This document shows, in pieces, positions 22,616 to 34,569 of a stretch of DNA of 64,000 bases. Both the position numbers and the translations under genes were made by a program. Source of the DNA: Rhizoctonia solani (Eukaryota; Basidiomycota; Agaricomycetes; Cantharellales; Ceratobasidiaceae). Under the pieces are notes generated by a model, which did no database searches, had not been told where the DNA came from, and was given only the letters and a program-made list of their open reading frames with translations. Numbering within the stretch: the stretch's first letter is position 1; each line of letters starts with the position of its first letter. The DNA is taken from contig NC_057379.1 in assembly GCF_016906535.1 (NCBI RefSeq), positions 1,178,001 through 1,242,000 on the forward strand, given 5' to 3'.

Positions 22616-24226
22616 ATGGCAGATGCCAGATCACGCAAATTCCCAATGGCCTCACTTGCGTTGGGGCAGGCATCTTTTATCACTCCAGCCACACTAGAAG
22701 GACCTTCTGATGTACCTGCATGTGCAGGGGTCAAATTCTGTCCAGAAATCCTCTGGCAGCAAGAGGATGCTACAAAACTCAATCACCTGCACAGATATCT
22801 CATAGGCAACAATGCCAGTAGCAGATCTCAACCCCCAGCGCTCCACAGACTACTGGAGAAGAACACAGGCCATCTTATCAGCCATCTAGACTTGTGGAAA
22901 TAAACCATGTTACAGGATGTGACACAAGCAGTAGACAGCGCAATTCAGCGCCTTCTGACTGTCCCTAGCAGCACAGATCCACACACACCTCCCAGAAGAG
23001 TCTTCACAGTCATAGACAACACCCCCAAGGCCCCTTCTGGCTCAGGCAGCTCAGGCAACAAGGACTTCTTAGTCCCTATCAAGGATGAGCCTGACCCAAA
23101 AGGAAAAAGGGTCAAACTGGAGTCACCAGAACCACCTAAAACAACCCCAAACACCTCCTGGGCAATCCCACACACCCAGGAACACCTTGACCCCAACCCA
23201 GAGAAGCCCTTCATCAGGCCAACACCTGTAGATCTCCCAAGCACATCTCAAGCAGCAACAAGTAGCCCCCTAAGGGAAGGATATCTATCAGCACAAACAG
23301 GAGAAATAAATGAAGAAAAGGAGGCAAGAATGCTACACAACATTGCCATCATCACAGGCAGAGCCTTATCTGTCCCACTCCAGAGCACCTTCAGGGGACT
23401 GTCCCAAACTCCTGGCCCTGCTCAAGCAAAATCAAAAATCCCTGCTCCTGAGAAGTATGATGGCAAGAAGGGCCCTGCAGCCAAATCATCTACCCTGGAT
23501 TGCAAAACCTACTTCCTTAGCAATGCTTCCTCATTTCCTTCTGATCACAGTCAAATCTCCTTTGTCCTCATGAACCTAAAGGATGGACAACCCAAGAAGT
23601 GGGGACAGATCTATTTAGAGAAGCTGCTAAATGGGGATGATAAGCCAACCCTGAAATCCTGGAATACATGTGAAACAGCATTCATGTGCAACTGGAGCAA
23701 TCCAGCAGCAGCACAAATTGCAGAACAATAGCTGTGCAAGCGCAAGCAGCTGAAATCAGCTAGTGATTATGCCACAGAGTTTAGGATCATAGCCAGCAAA
23801 CTAGAATGGTCAGACCCCGCGCTCATTGCCTCCTTCCGCCAGGGACTCAAGGCAGAAGTCAGAAGCAAGCTGATTGAGTACACCCTGCACAAGAATATCA
23901 CTGCATTGGACAGGTTTATGTCTACTGCCTATCTAATTGATGACACACTGTTTGAAGCATGCAAGAAGCTAAGAAAGGATAGCAACAGCAGCACCAGCTC
24001 ACCATAACTCCCAGCTCAAGGGCACCCAAGCAATTTTGTTTCCAAGAAGGTTCAGGAAGCAAGAAGAAACGCTGGAAAATGTTCCAAGTGTGGGGAGAAG
24101 TCTCACAAATGGGAGGACTGCAAGAATTGATGGCGCCTCAAAACAATAGAACGCTCTAAGCCTGAATCAGGAAAGGCTGCAGAAGTAGAAGAGCTAGAAT
24201 TGCTTCCCCAAGTGGGAAAAGTCTAA
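22616..24226 (+). pseudogene. Gypsy D1 gag
   Basis: Frame pieces: 22,616-22,903 (N-terminal helical region) ends in a stop; 22,907-23,731 carries a Pro/Lys-rich linker (FTVIDNTPKAPSGSGSS, EKYDGKKGP) and capsid-like sequence (SFPSDHSQISFVLMNLKDG). A TAG follows IAEQ, after which the frame resumes (SASDYATEFRIIASKLEWSD). A CX2CX4HX4C knuckle, CSKCGEKSHKWEDC, lies near 24,085-24,126. In D2 the same protein is also broken but at different places. It would form the particle shell and bind RNA. Confidence 0.85.
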
Positions 24227-24240
24227 GGAAGTCTTGCCCT

Positions 24241-24890
24241 GTGTCCAGACTTCATGAATCTCCCTCAATGTCTATAGAACCCTTGTTTTGTGCAGCCCTG
24301 CAGACCAATATATCACCACTGCTCACTATAGACATAGAGGGAATCACAGACACTCAAACAGCCCTAATTGATTCTGGTTCTTCTGCTAACTTCATCGATC
24401 CCCAATTTGCCTGTTCCCACAACATTCCACTCATTGAATTGCACTCCCCTGCTCTGTCATTGGCATTAATGGCAAGCAAGTCCGCAACCCTATCTGCTTC
24501 AAGGCCCAGTTAGTCTTTAGCTCTCAAAACAGGCAATTCTCCACCATTTCCTATGCTCTTCCCCTTGGAAACAGAAGCCTTAGTCTTAGAACCCCCTGGC
24601 TCAAATTGGCTAATCCAGACATTGATTGGACCACCATGAAAGTTTCACTCTGCCTAGCTACAGAAGCTCAAGCTGGTAGCATCAACCCTGAGCCTCAGAA
24701 TCTCCCTGTTGAACTCCAGGAGTTCCAAAAAGTGTTCAGTGAAGAGATCTTTACCACACTGCCAGAACATTGCCCATATGACAGTGCTATTGACCTGGAA
24801 GAAGACAAACAGCCTCCCTATGGCCCTATCTATTCAATGACCCCTGCAGAAAGAGAATCACTCAAGGAACACATTGACTCAGAACTTGGA
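24241..24890 (+). pseudogene. Gypsy D1 protease and start of RT
   Basis: The aspartic protease active site ALIDSGSSANFIDPQF is at about 24,360-24,410. A frame change follows near 24,450. The stretch 24,606-24,890 leads into RT (FQKVFSEEIFTTLPEHCPYD, YGPIYSMTPAERES) and stops at the D2 insertion. Protein similarity resumes exactly at 31,945 once D2 and one TSD are removed. Confidence 0.87.
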
Positions 24891-25345
24891 TGTCACAACC
24901 AAGAGTGAAATGACTGCTGTGAGATATTGACACAATTCATACGGATGAGAGAGTGGGAAATCAACAAGGTGAATTGTTCTTGGGGTTTCCAAGCCAATTT
25001 ACAGTCTTCTTTTATAACAAAAGTGAAAGGGGATAAATACAAGGAGAAAGGACGGTTTCCAGGCTGCACAACTTGGAAGCAAGATGGAGCATATGGCTCA
25101 TAAGCTCTACACATTGAACCAGGCCGGCGCGCAGCAAGATAAGCAAGATAGAAGCACTTAGAGCGGAATAAGTCCGAGCTAAGTGCAAGAAGGGAACAAG
25201 GAAGAGGGAAGAACATAAACATGGAAGATAGGAACTATGCAAACAGATGAGATGGATACAGATGAGTCCCCCAGACAAATACACTGGGGGGAGGGAGGAG
25301 GTGACAGGCAGCACATAATCATGTCAGGAGGTGAGGCTCATGACA
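24891..25345 (-). repeat. 3' LTR of Gypsy D2
   Basis: 455 bp. It adjoins the polypurine tract (C-run at 25,349-25,355 on the plus strand). Confidence 0.93.
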
Positions 25346-26600
25346 TTGCCCCCCCTCAAAAGCCCTTAGGCAGTGACAAAGGGCTGCGTACATCCATTCA
25401 GAACAATCAATAGCTAGTAACTCCTCAAAACTAAACAGCTCCTCATTCTCACTGCCTTCAAATGTTTCCACATTCCTTCTTATCTCCTCATTGCTCCATC
25501 CTAGGTAGCTCTGAGGCTCCCATTGTGTTTCTCTCACTGGGGACAAGTATCCTGGGGCCCAGCAAGTGTCTGGCGTGCTGGAGAACAGGGGGAAGGGCAA
25601 AGGTGCTGGTACATGCACCTCTGTGGGTCTGGGGGTGTCTGGGTGTGCTGGAGGGGTCACTGGCGGTGCTGGCCTCCTTGTGTAGGCTGGCGGGTCCGCT
25701 GGGTAAAGCAGAATGAGGTTCTGCATTGCCTGAGTTAGCTCTCTTGCAGATGGAGGTGTGGAGACTGTAGGGGGTGGGGCAGCAAACCCATGACAATGCC
25801 ATTGTGCCAGATCCCTGAAAGCACCTGGATGGGAGGCAATGAAGTGCCACCAGTGGTATACTTGTTTTCCATACAGTGTATCTGGTCCTTCTTCTCCCCT
25901 GGGGTCAAGCCAATGGAGGAATCCCCACTAGGGGTGCTTGTACACGTTGCACTTGAACAACCTGACCTTGTTGCAACTGCTGGCGCTCATCAGAGCATGA
26001 ATTATGTTGGCAGAGCTGTCTAGGTGTGCTCTCATCTCCTCTGGGCCGTTCATGATGTAGCAATCAATGTTGAGGCAAGGGTTGTAAGCCAAGGCGTTGA
26101 TGGAGCTGAAGATGGGCATGCTGAGATAGTGGGGAGTGCAAGAAGAGCTTAGCAGGGTGAGTTTTGGCAGTGAGAGCTTGTGAAGTGACAAAGCAGGCAG
26201 TTTTTGACTTGCTGAGTTGCTTGACTATCTTCCCTCTTTTAACTCTGCGTGCATTTGCAGTGATGGCGTTGTTGGCCGCCAGAGCATCCGGGTAATTGGC
26301 AAAGAAGTTGCGCAAGTCCTTGCAATGCTGTAGATCCTTGGCTGGTTCCCATGTGTCCTCATGGGGCGCATATCCCTTCCATCTGACCCTGTACTTCCAG
26401 ATTCTGTCTTCTGCTGCCCAATCTACAAATTTGTCTACTTCATACTCTTCTTCTCCTTCTGCTGTGATCACAGGCGGCGGAGGGGTAAATTTGCAATCAA
26501 ACTCTGTGTCTTGTTTGAAAGCAGACAATAAGCTGACATGGAACACATCATGGATTCTCATGGTCTCAGGGAGAGCCAGGCAATAGGCGTGAGAGCCCAC
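25346..26600 (-). pseudogene. Gypsy D2 chromodomain and C-terminal extension
   Basis: 26,600-26,064 begins with the conserved post-integrase box (MRIHDVFHVSLLSAFK) and the chromodomain (GEEEYEVDKFVDW, KYRVRWKGYAP, DTWEPAKDL, ~residues 50-105). About 0.7 kb more coding-like sequence follows: a segment matching 26,191-25,928 (MPIFSSINALAYNPCLNID), then a Pro-rich and acidic tail at 25,726-25,319 (YLGWSNEEIRRNVETFEG, ELFSFEELLAIDCSEWM). The three D elements all keep this tail. Its role is unknown to me. Frame changes between segments mean it is not intact here. Confidence 0.82.
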
Positions 26601-26627
26601 TTATTCTATGACAGGGAAAGGGACATA

Positions 26628-27767
26628 CTATTTTTGGTCTAGCTTTTTGTTGGGACGCTGCAACGTGATATTGGAAGGCAGAAGCCAAACTTTATCTCCT
26701 GGTTGAAACTCAGGAGGTGGTTTCCCTGTGTCTGCCTGTTTGTAGCGCTCCTGAGCCCATTTGATTGATGCCTGTACTTCCTGAATTGTCTCAGCCAGTT
26801 GCTTGGCTCTGTTGTCAGCAATAGGCGATCCAGTGGGTTCCAGGAGTGGTGAAATGACAGGAGAACGTCCATACACAATCTTAAAGGGCAATCTGCCTGT
26901 TGCTTTGCTTCTGGCGTTGTTGTGAGCAAATTCAGCCAGTGGGAGCCAATCAACCCAATCAGACTGTCTATGATCAATGAAGGGACATAGGTAAGCCTCT
27001 AGCCATTGGTTTTTGATCTCAGTTTGTCCATCAGATTGTGGGTGGTAAGCAGTAGAGAAACTAGGAGTGATTTGCAGAGATTTGTAGAGCACCTTGAGGA
27101 ACTTGGAGTTGAATGTAGTTCCTCTGTCAGACACAGTGCACTTGGGAGTGCCATGTAGCTTCCAGACATGCTCCAGGAACATCTGAGCTACATCCTCAGC
27201 AGTGGCAGTTTCCTTGCAGGGAATCAGGGGCATCATCTTTGAGAAGCGGTCTACAACCACCAGAATGCTGTCATACCCCTTACACTTGGGAAACTTGACA
27301 ATGAAATCATATGAGATGTCTTCCCAGGGACCTGCAGGGACAGAAAGCGGGTTGAGAGCATAGCTGTGTGCATGGCCCTTGCTTCTTTGGCAGATTTCAC
27401 AAGACTCCACATAGCAATTGACTTGGAATTTCATTGCTTGCCAGTAGTAGTGACGACTGATTAACTCTAGAGTTTGTGCTTGGCCTTGGTGACCAGAAGC
27501 AGGAGAATCATGGAAGTGAGTTAAGAGCTGCCGTTTGATCTCAGGTTCATCTGGCACAACTACTCTTCCTTGATACAGAAGTAGACCCTTCTGAATTGTA
27601 TAGTCCTTGAACTTTTGTGCAATGCTGTGGGGCATGGATTTAGGATCTGATACAGCTAGCAAGATTGTGTCAAGACTAGGGTCTTCCTGGGTAGCTTCCT
27701 TGATTTGATCCAACAAGGACAAATCTATGTGTGCTGAAAATGCCTCAAAATGAGATTCTGGAATCAT
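26628..27767 (-). pseudogene. Gypsy D2 integrase (379-codon open frame)
   Basis: Linker with the RNase H-IN spacer (residues ~1-80, the part deleted in D1 and D3), HHCC finger (~85-130; THFHDSPASGHQ ... CEICQRSKG), and a DDE core with YDFIVKFP, VVVDRFSKM, TVSDRGTTFN and SDGQTEIKNQW (the glutamate). The C-terminal GPY-like region ends FQPGDKVWLLPSNI. All catalytic acids look intact, so this is the least damaged integrase in the window. It inserts element cDNA with a 5-bp stagger, which agrees with the 5-bp TSDs of LTR D copies. Confidence 0.88.
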
Positions 27768-27784
27768 AACTTGTGGAGATTATT

Positions 27785-29632
27785 CTAAGTCCATGTGATC
27801 TGGTTGTCTTGACAGGGCGTCAGGTTTCTGTGACTGTTTCCCAGGTTGATAAGCAATGACAAAGTTGTAAGACGCCAGCATGAGATGCCAGCGCGCATGA
27901 CGCCTGTTGAAGGTTCTAGCTGATTTCCAGTACTCCAGATTCTTGTGATCAGTAAACACAGTGATTGGCTACTCAGTTCCTTCCAGGAAGATTTTCCAGT
28001 GCTTGAATGCCCAAATGATGGCAAGTAGCTCCTTATCATGTGTGTCATAGTTCAGCTCAGCAGGTGAAAAGCTGGCTGACATGAATGCAACAGGATGTAG
28101 ACAACCATCTTTCTTTCTCTGAGATAGTACAGCGCCCATGGCTGCTCCAGAAGCGTCTATTTCCAAGGTGTAAGGCTTAGATTCATCAGGGTGAGCTAGA
28201 ACAGGCTCCTTGCAAATCTCAGCCTTGATTGCGTCAAATGCAGCCTTCTGTTCTTCTAGCCAGATCCATAGTTGCTTCTTCTGAGTAAGGTTATTCAGAG
28301 GGCGTGCTAAGCAAGAGAAGTTGGGAACAAAGCAACGGTAGAAGTTTGCAAAGCCTAGGAATGATTGCACGTGTTTCACATTTTGGGGTTCAGGCCAATC
28401 CATGATTGCTTGCACCTTGTCCTTTTCCATGGAGATGCCCTCAGGAGTAATCACAAGACCAATGTAGGTGACTTCTGTGACAAAGAAGTAGCATTTGGCA
28501 GGGTTGCAGAATAGATTATGCTTCAGCAAGCAAGATAAGACTTTCTTGACATGTTCCATGTATTCTTCTCTTGAGTTTGATAAAATTGGGATGTCATCCA
28601 AGTACACAACCACAGAGATGTCAAGTAAATCACAGAATATGTTGTTCATGAAGCGCATAAACACGGCCATGGCATTGCTAAAACCAAATTGCATGACTGT
28701 GGGAGCAAAGTGACCAAGGGCAGTGCAAAATGCAACCTTCCATTCATCTCCTTCTTTGATTCTGATGTTGTGATATCCATTCCTCAAATCCAGCTTGTGA
28801 AGATCTTAGCATGGCATAGTTTCTCAATTAGCTTGTCCTGTCTGGGTAGTGCATATCTGTCCTTGATTGTGATGGCATTAAGCTGGCAATAGTCCACCAC
28901 TAAGCAAAGCCTGCCATCAGCCCTTTTCACAGACATCACAGGAGCTTCTGCTGGTGAGGTGGTTGGCACAATCTTTCCAGCTGCCAGTTCTGAGTCAATG
29001 TGTTCCTCAAGTGCTTCTCTTTCTGCAGGGGTCATAGAATAGATAGGGCCATAGGGAGGCTGTTTGTCTTCTTCCAGGTCAATAGCACTGTCATATGGGC
29101 AATGTTCTGGCAGTGTGGTAAAGATCTCTTCACTGAACACTTTTTGGAACTCCTGGAGTTCAACAGGGAGATTCTGAGGCTCAGGGTTGATGCTACCAGC
29201 TTGAGCTTCTGTAGCTAGGCAGAGTGAAACTTTCATGGTGGTCCAATCAATGTCTGGATTAGCCAATTTGAGCCATGGGGTTCCAAGGAGAAGGTTTCTG
29301 TTTCCAAGAGGAAGAACATAGAAGATGGCGGAAAATTGCCTGTTTTGAGAGCTAAAGACTAACTGGGCCTTGAAGCGGATAGGGTCACGGACTTGTTTGC
29401 CATTAATGCCAATGACAGAGCATGGGGAGTCCAATTCAATGAGTGGAATGTTGTGGGAACGGGCAAATTGGGGATCAATGAAGTTAGCAGAAGAACCAGA
29501 ATCAATTAGAGCGGTTTGAGTGTCTGTGATTCCTTCTCTGTCTATAGTGAGCAGTGGTGATATATTGGTCTGCAGGGCTGCACAAAACATAGGTTCTATA
29601 GACATTGAGGGAGATTCATGAAGTCTGGACAC
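27785..29632 (-). pseudogene. Gypsy D2 protease, reverse transcriptase and RNase H
   Basis: 29,632-28,784 carries the protease (ALIDSGSSANFIDP) and RT N-terminus ([20 protein letters not shown]). A one-base deletion near 28,797 (ACAAGCTG against ACAAAGCTG in D1) shifts frame. 28,787-27,969 then carries RT (MQFGFSNAMAVFMRFMNN, VVVYLDDIPILS) and RNase H start (EIDASGAAMGAVLSQ, THDKELLAIIWAFKHWKIFLEGTE). A stop follows, and the rest (VFTDHKNLEYW) is in the frame ending at 27,785. The RT YLDD is intact. Confidence 0.87.
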
Positions 29633-29865
29633 AGGGCAGGACTTCCTTAGACTTTTCCCGCTTGGGGAAGCAATTCCAGCTCTTCTACTTCTGCAGCCTT
29701 TCCTGATTCAGGCTTAGAGCGTTCTATTGTTTTGAGGCGCTATCCATTTTTGCAGTCCTCCCATTGGTGAAACTTCTCCCCACACTTGGAACATTTTCCA
29801 GCGTTTCTTCTTGCTTCCTGAACCTTCTTGGAAACAAAATTGCTTGGGCGCCCTTGAGCTGGGAG

Positions 29866-31263
29866 TTATGGTGAGCTGGTGCTGCTGTTGCTATCTTTTC
29901 TTAGCTTCTTGCGCGCTTCAAACAGTGTGTCATCAATTAGACAGGCAGTAGAGATAAACTTGTCCAGTGCAGTGATATTCTTGTGCAGGGTGTACTCAAT
30001 TAGCTTGCTTCTGACTTCTGCCTTGAGCCCCTGGCGGAAGGAGGCAATGAGCGCGGGGTCTGACCATTCTAGTTTGCTGGCTATGATCCTAAACTCTGTG
30101 GCATAATCACTAGCTGATATCAGCTGCTTGAGCTTGCACAGGCATTGTTCTGCAATTTGTGCTGCTGCTGGATTGCTCCAGTTGCGCAAGAATGCTGCTT
30201 CAAAGGTATTCCAGGATTTCAGGGTTGGCTTGTCATCCCCATTCAGCAGCTTCTCTAAATAGATCTATCCCCACTTCTTGGGTTGCCCATCCTTTAGGTT
30301 CATGAGGACAAAGGAGATTTGACTGTGATCAGAAGGGAAGGAGGAAGCATTGCTGAGGAAGTATGTTTTGCAATCCAGGGTAGATGATTTGGCTGCAGGG
30401 CCCTTCTTGCCATCATACTTCTCAGGAGCAGGGATTTTGGATTTCACTGAGGCTGGGCCAGGAGTTTGGGACAGTCCCCTGAAGGTGCTCTGGAGTGGGA
30501 CAGATAAGGCTCTGCCCATGATGGTGGCAATGTTGTGTAGCATTCTTGCCTCCTTTTCTTCATCTGTTTCTCCTGGTTGCGCTGATAGATATCCTTTGCT
30601 TAGGGGATTACTTGTTGCTGCTTGAGATGTGCTTGGGAGATCTACAGGCGTTGGTCTGATGAAGGGCTTCTCTGGGTTGGGGTCAAGGTGTTCCTGGGTG
30701 TGTGGGATTGCCCAGGAGGTGTTTGTGGTTGTTTTAGGTGATTCTGGTGACTCCAATTTGACCCTTTTTCCCTTTGGGTCAGGCTCATCCTTGATAGGGA
30801 CTAAGAAGTCCTTGTTGCCTGAGCTGCCTGAGCCAGAGGGGGCCTTGGGGGTGTTGTCTATGACTGTGAAGACTATTCTGGGAGGTGTGTGTGGATCTGT
30901 GCTGCTGGGGGCAGTCAGAAGACGCTGAATTGCGCTGTCTACTGCTTGTATCACATCCTGCAACATGGTTTGTTTCCAAGCATCTAGATGGCTGATAAGA
31001 TGGCCTGTGTTCTTCTCCAGTAGTCTGTGGAGCGCTGGGGGCTGAGATCTGCTGCTGGCATTGTTGCCTATGAGATATCTGTGAAGGTGATTGAGTTTTG
31101 TAGCATCCTCTTGCTGCCAGAGGAATTCTGGACGGAGTTTGACCCTTGTGCAACTTATAGGCGTGTTGGAAGGTCCTTCTAGTGTGGCTGGGGTGATAAG
31201 AGGGGATGCCTGCCTTGATGCAAGTGAGGCCATTGACAATTTGCATGAACTAGCGTCTGCCAT
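29866..31263 (-). pseudogene. Gypsy D2 gag
   Basis: 31,263-30,265 (332 codons) gives the N-terminal and linker part, ending at a TAG where D1 has CAG. 30,189-29,866 gives the capsid C-terminal part (SDYATEFRIIASKLEWSDPA). The CCHC knuckle lies further down near 29,790. Apart from the TAG and later stops it aligns with D1 gag throughout. Confidence 0.85.
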
Positions 31264-31469
31264 AGCGTCTGATGCAAACTACATGCAATCTGAGGGGTGT
31301 ATTGAGGTAAAAGAGTTCAGGTCTTTCTGAATCAATGTGAGGATAGCCTAGTTGGCGGTGTGAAATAACCCAGTGCGTGCTGTGGCAAGGGAAAAGAGAA
31401 CTGTAAAAAGTAAAGGTGGGGATGAAAACCTGAGTGATGTCCAGGTTAATAGATTGGCTACAGCCAGGA

Positions 31470-31610
31470 AAGAACACTTCACAATGTCACAACCAAGAAT
31501 GAAATGACTGCTGTGAGATGTTGAGACAATTCACACAGATGGGAGAGTGGGAAATCAACAAGGTGAATTGTTCTTGGGGTTTCCAAGCCAATTCACAGTC
31601 TTCTTTTATA
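31470..31610 (-). promoter_or_regulatory. D2 TATA box, predicted RNA start and self-primer pair
   Basis: On the minus strand a TATAAAAG box (31,610-31,603) lies about 35 nt before AAGAACAATTCAC (31,575-31,563). The site just inside the LTR, GTGAAGTGTTCTT (31,482-31,470), is complementary to that sequence at 12 of 13 positions. By analogy with Tf1, the first bases of the RNA would fold back to prime reverse transcription. This is an inference from pairing and spacing. Confidence 0.65.
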
Positions 31611-31939
31611 ACAAAAGTGAAAGGGGGTGAATACAAGGAGAAGGGACAATGTCCAGGCTGCACAACTTGGAAGCAAGATAGAGCATATGGCTCAGAAGCT
31701 CTACACATTGAACCGGGCCAGTGCGCAGCAAGATAAGCAAGATAGAAGCACTTAGAGCGGAATAAGTCCGGGCTAAGTGGAAGAAGTGAACAAGGAAGTG
31801 GGAAGAACATGAACATGGAAGATAGGAACTATGCAAACAGATGAGATGGAGACAGATGAGTCCCCCAGACAAATACACTGGGGGGAGGGAAGAGGTGACA
31901 GGCAGCACATAATCATGTCAGGAGGTGAGGCTCATGACA
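31485..31939 (-). repeat. 5' LTR of Gypsy D2
   Basis: 455 bp, TGTCACAACC to GCTCATGACA on the plus strand, followed by the TSD TTGCA. Confidence 0.93.
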
Positions 31940-31944
31940 TTGCA

Positions 31945-32257
31945 GCTGGAAAGATTGTGCCACCACCTCACCAGCAGGAGCTCCTGTGATGTTTGTGAAA
32001 ACAGCTGATGGCAGGCTTTGCTTAGTGGTGAATTATTGCTGGTTAAATGCCATCACAATCAAGGACAGATATGTGCTACCCAGACAGGACAAGCTAATTG
32101 AGAGATTGCACCATGCTAAAATCTTCACAAAGCTGGATTTCAGGAATCAATATCACAACATCAGGATCAAGGAAGGAGATGAATGGAAGGCTACATTTTG
32201 CACTGCCCTTGGTCACTTTGCTCCCACAGTCATGCAATTTGGCCTTAGCAACACCCT
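31945..32257 (+). pseudogene. Gypsy D1 RT, middle piece between D2 and a solo LTR D
   Basis: Continues the frame left at 24,890: [51 protein letters not shown]. It ends at 32,257, where LTR D begins. Confidence 0.88.
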
Positions 32258-32708
32258 TGTTATAAGCCTCACCTGACATGACTATGTGTTGCCTGTCACT
32301 TCCTTCCTCCCCCCAGTACATTTGTCTGGGGAACTCATCTGTATCCATCTTATCTGTTTGTATAGTTCCTATCTTCCTTGTTTATGTTCTTCCCACTTCT
32401 TTGCCCCTTCCTTGCACTTAATCCGGACTTCTTCTGTTCTAAGTGCTTCCATCTTGCTTATCTTGCTGCGCACCACCCCAATTCACTGTGTAGAGCTTCT
32501 GAGCCATATGCTCTATCTTGCTTCCCAGTTGTGCAGCCTGAACACCATTCCTTCTCCTTGTAATTACCCTCTTTCACCTTGTTATAAAAAGAAGACTGTG
32601 AATTGGCTTGGAAACCCCAAGAAAAATCACCATGTAGATTTCCCACTTTCTCATCTGCGTGAATTGTCTCAATAACTCACAGCAGTCATTTATTTCTTGG
32701 TTGTGACA
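32258..32708 (+). repeat. Solo LTR D (451 bp)
   Basis: TGTTATAAGCC to GGTTGTGACA. The flanks are ACCCT and TCCCT (one mismatch). It splits D1 RT just before the catalytic region. Confidence 0.9.
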
Positions 32709-34542
32709 TCCCTACCTGTGTTCATGCGCTTCATGAACAACATATTCCATGATTTACTGCACATCTCTGTGATTGTGTATTTGGATGACATCCTGATCTT
32801 CTCAAACTCAATAGAAGAGCATATGGAACATGTCAAGGAAGTCTTATCTTGCTTGCTAAAGCATAATCTATTCTGCAACCCTGCCAAATGCTACTTCTTT
32901 GTCACAGAAGTCACCTACATTGGGCTTGTGATTACTCCTGATGGCATCTCCATGGAGAAAGAAAAGCTGCAAGCAATCATGGATTGGCCTGAACCCCAAA
33001 ATGTGAAACACGTGCAATCATTCCTAGGCTTTGCACACTTCTACTGTTGCTTTGTCCCCAACTTCTCTTGCTTAGCACACCCTCTGAATAACCTTACTCA
33101 GAAGAAGCAACTATGGATCTGGCTAGAAGAACAGAAGGCTGCATTTGACGCAATCAAGGCTGAGATTTGCAAGGAGCCTGTTCTAGCTCACCCTGATGAA
33201 TCTAAGCCTTACAACTTGGAAACAGATGCTTCTGAAGCAGCCATGTGCGCCGTGCTATCTCAGAGAAAGGAAGATGATTGTCTACATCCTGTTGCATTCA
33301 TGTCAGCCAGCTTTTCACCTGCTGAGCTGAACTTTGACACACATGACAAAATCTACTTGCCATCATTTGTGCATTTGAGCACTGGAGAATCTTCCTGGAA
33401 GGAACTGAGCAGCCAATCACTGTGTTTACTGATCACAAGAATCTGGAATACTGGAAATCAGCTAGAACCCTCAACAGGCATCATGCGTGCTGGTATCTCA
33501 TGCTGGTGTCCTACAACTCTGTCATTGCTTATCAACCTGGAAAACAGTCACAGAAACCTGACGCCCTGTCAAGACAACCAGATCACATGGACTTAGAACC
33601 AACTCCACAAGTTGTGCCAGATGAACCTGAGATCAAACAGCAGCTCTTATCTCACTTCCATGATTCCCCTGCTTCTGGTCACCAAGGCCAAGCACAAACT
33701 CTAGAGTTAATCAGTTGTCACTACTACTGGCCAGCAACAAAATTCCAAGTCAACCACTATGTGGAGTCTTGTGAAATCTGCCAAAGAAGCAAGGGCCATG
33801 CACACAGCTATGCTCTCAACCCGCTTTCTGTCCCTGCAGGTCCCTGGGAAGACATCTCATATGATTTCATTGTCAAGTTTCCCAAGTGTAAGGGATATGA
33901 CAGCATCCTGGTGGTTGTAGACCACTTCTAAAAGAGGATGCCCCGATTCCCTGCAAGGAAACTGCCACTGCTGAGGATGCAGCTCAGATGTTCCTGGAGC
34001 ATGTCTGGAAGCTACATGGCACTCCCAAGTGCACTGTGTCTGACAGAGGGACTACATTCAACTCCAAGTTCCTCAAGGCACTCTACAAATCTCTGCAAAT
34101 CACTCCTAGTTTCTCTACTGCTTACCACCCACAATCTGATGGACAAACTGAGATCAAAAACCAATGGCTAGAGGCTTACCTATGTCCCTTCATTGATCAT
34201 AGACAGTCTGATTGGGTTGATTGGCTCCAACTGGCTGAATTTGCTCATAACAATGCCAGAAGCAAAGCAACAGGCAAATTGCCTTTCAAAAGTGTGTATG
34301 GCTATTCTCCTGTCATTTCACCGCTCTTGGAACCCACTGGGTTGCCAATTGCTGATGACAAAGCCAAGCAACTGGCTGAGACAATTCAGGAAGTACAGGC
34401 ATCAATCAAATGGGCTCAGGAGCGCTACAAACAGGCAGACACAGGGAAACCACCTCCTGAGTTTCAACCAGGAGACAAAGTTTGGCTTCTGCCTTCCAAT
34501 ATCACGTTGCAGCGTCCCAACAAAAAGCTAGACCAAAAATAG
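32709..34542 (+). pseudogene. Gypsy D1 RT catalytic part, RNase H and integrase
   Basis: RT resumes FMRFMNNIFHDLLH with VIVYLDDILIFS. RNase H follows (ETDASEAAMCAVLSQ) and is damaged near 33,345. 33,422-33,931 carries VFTDHKNLEYW, the HHCC finger and the first integrase aspartate. A frame break follows at VVVDHF (about 33,930). 33,988-34,542 gives TVSDRGTTFN and SDGQTEIKNQW. It has the same 210-bp linker deletion as D3. Confidence 0.87.
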
Positions 34543-34569
34543 TATGTCCCTTTCCCTGTCATAGAATAA

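Larger units (their letters stand above)
24891..31939 (-). mobile_element. Gypsy D2: near-complete 7.05-kb chromovirus
   Basis: The best-preserved D element, with two 455-bp LTRs (24,891-25,345 and 31,485-31,939) that differ at roughly 25-30 positions. Flanking TSDs are TTGGA (24,886-24,890) and TTGCA (31,940-31,944), one mismatch. Internal order on the minus strand: self-primer site, gag, protease, RT, RNase H, integrase, chromodomain, C-terminal extension, polypurine tract. Lesions include a stop in gag, a one-base deletion in RT near 28,797, and stops in the RNase H and C-terminal regions. LTR divergence of about 6% implies it is not recent, although CpG decay inflates that figure. Confidence 0.93.
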
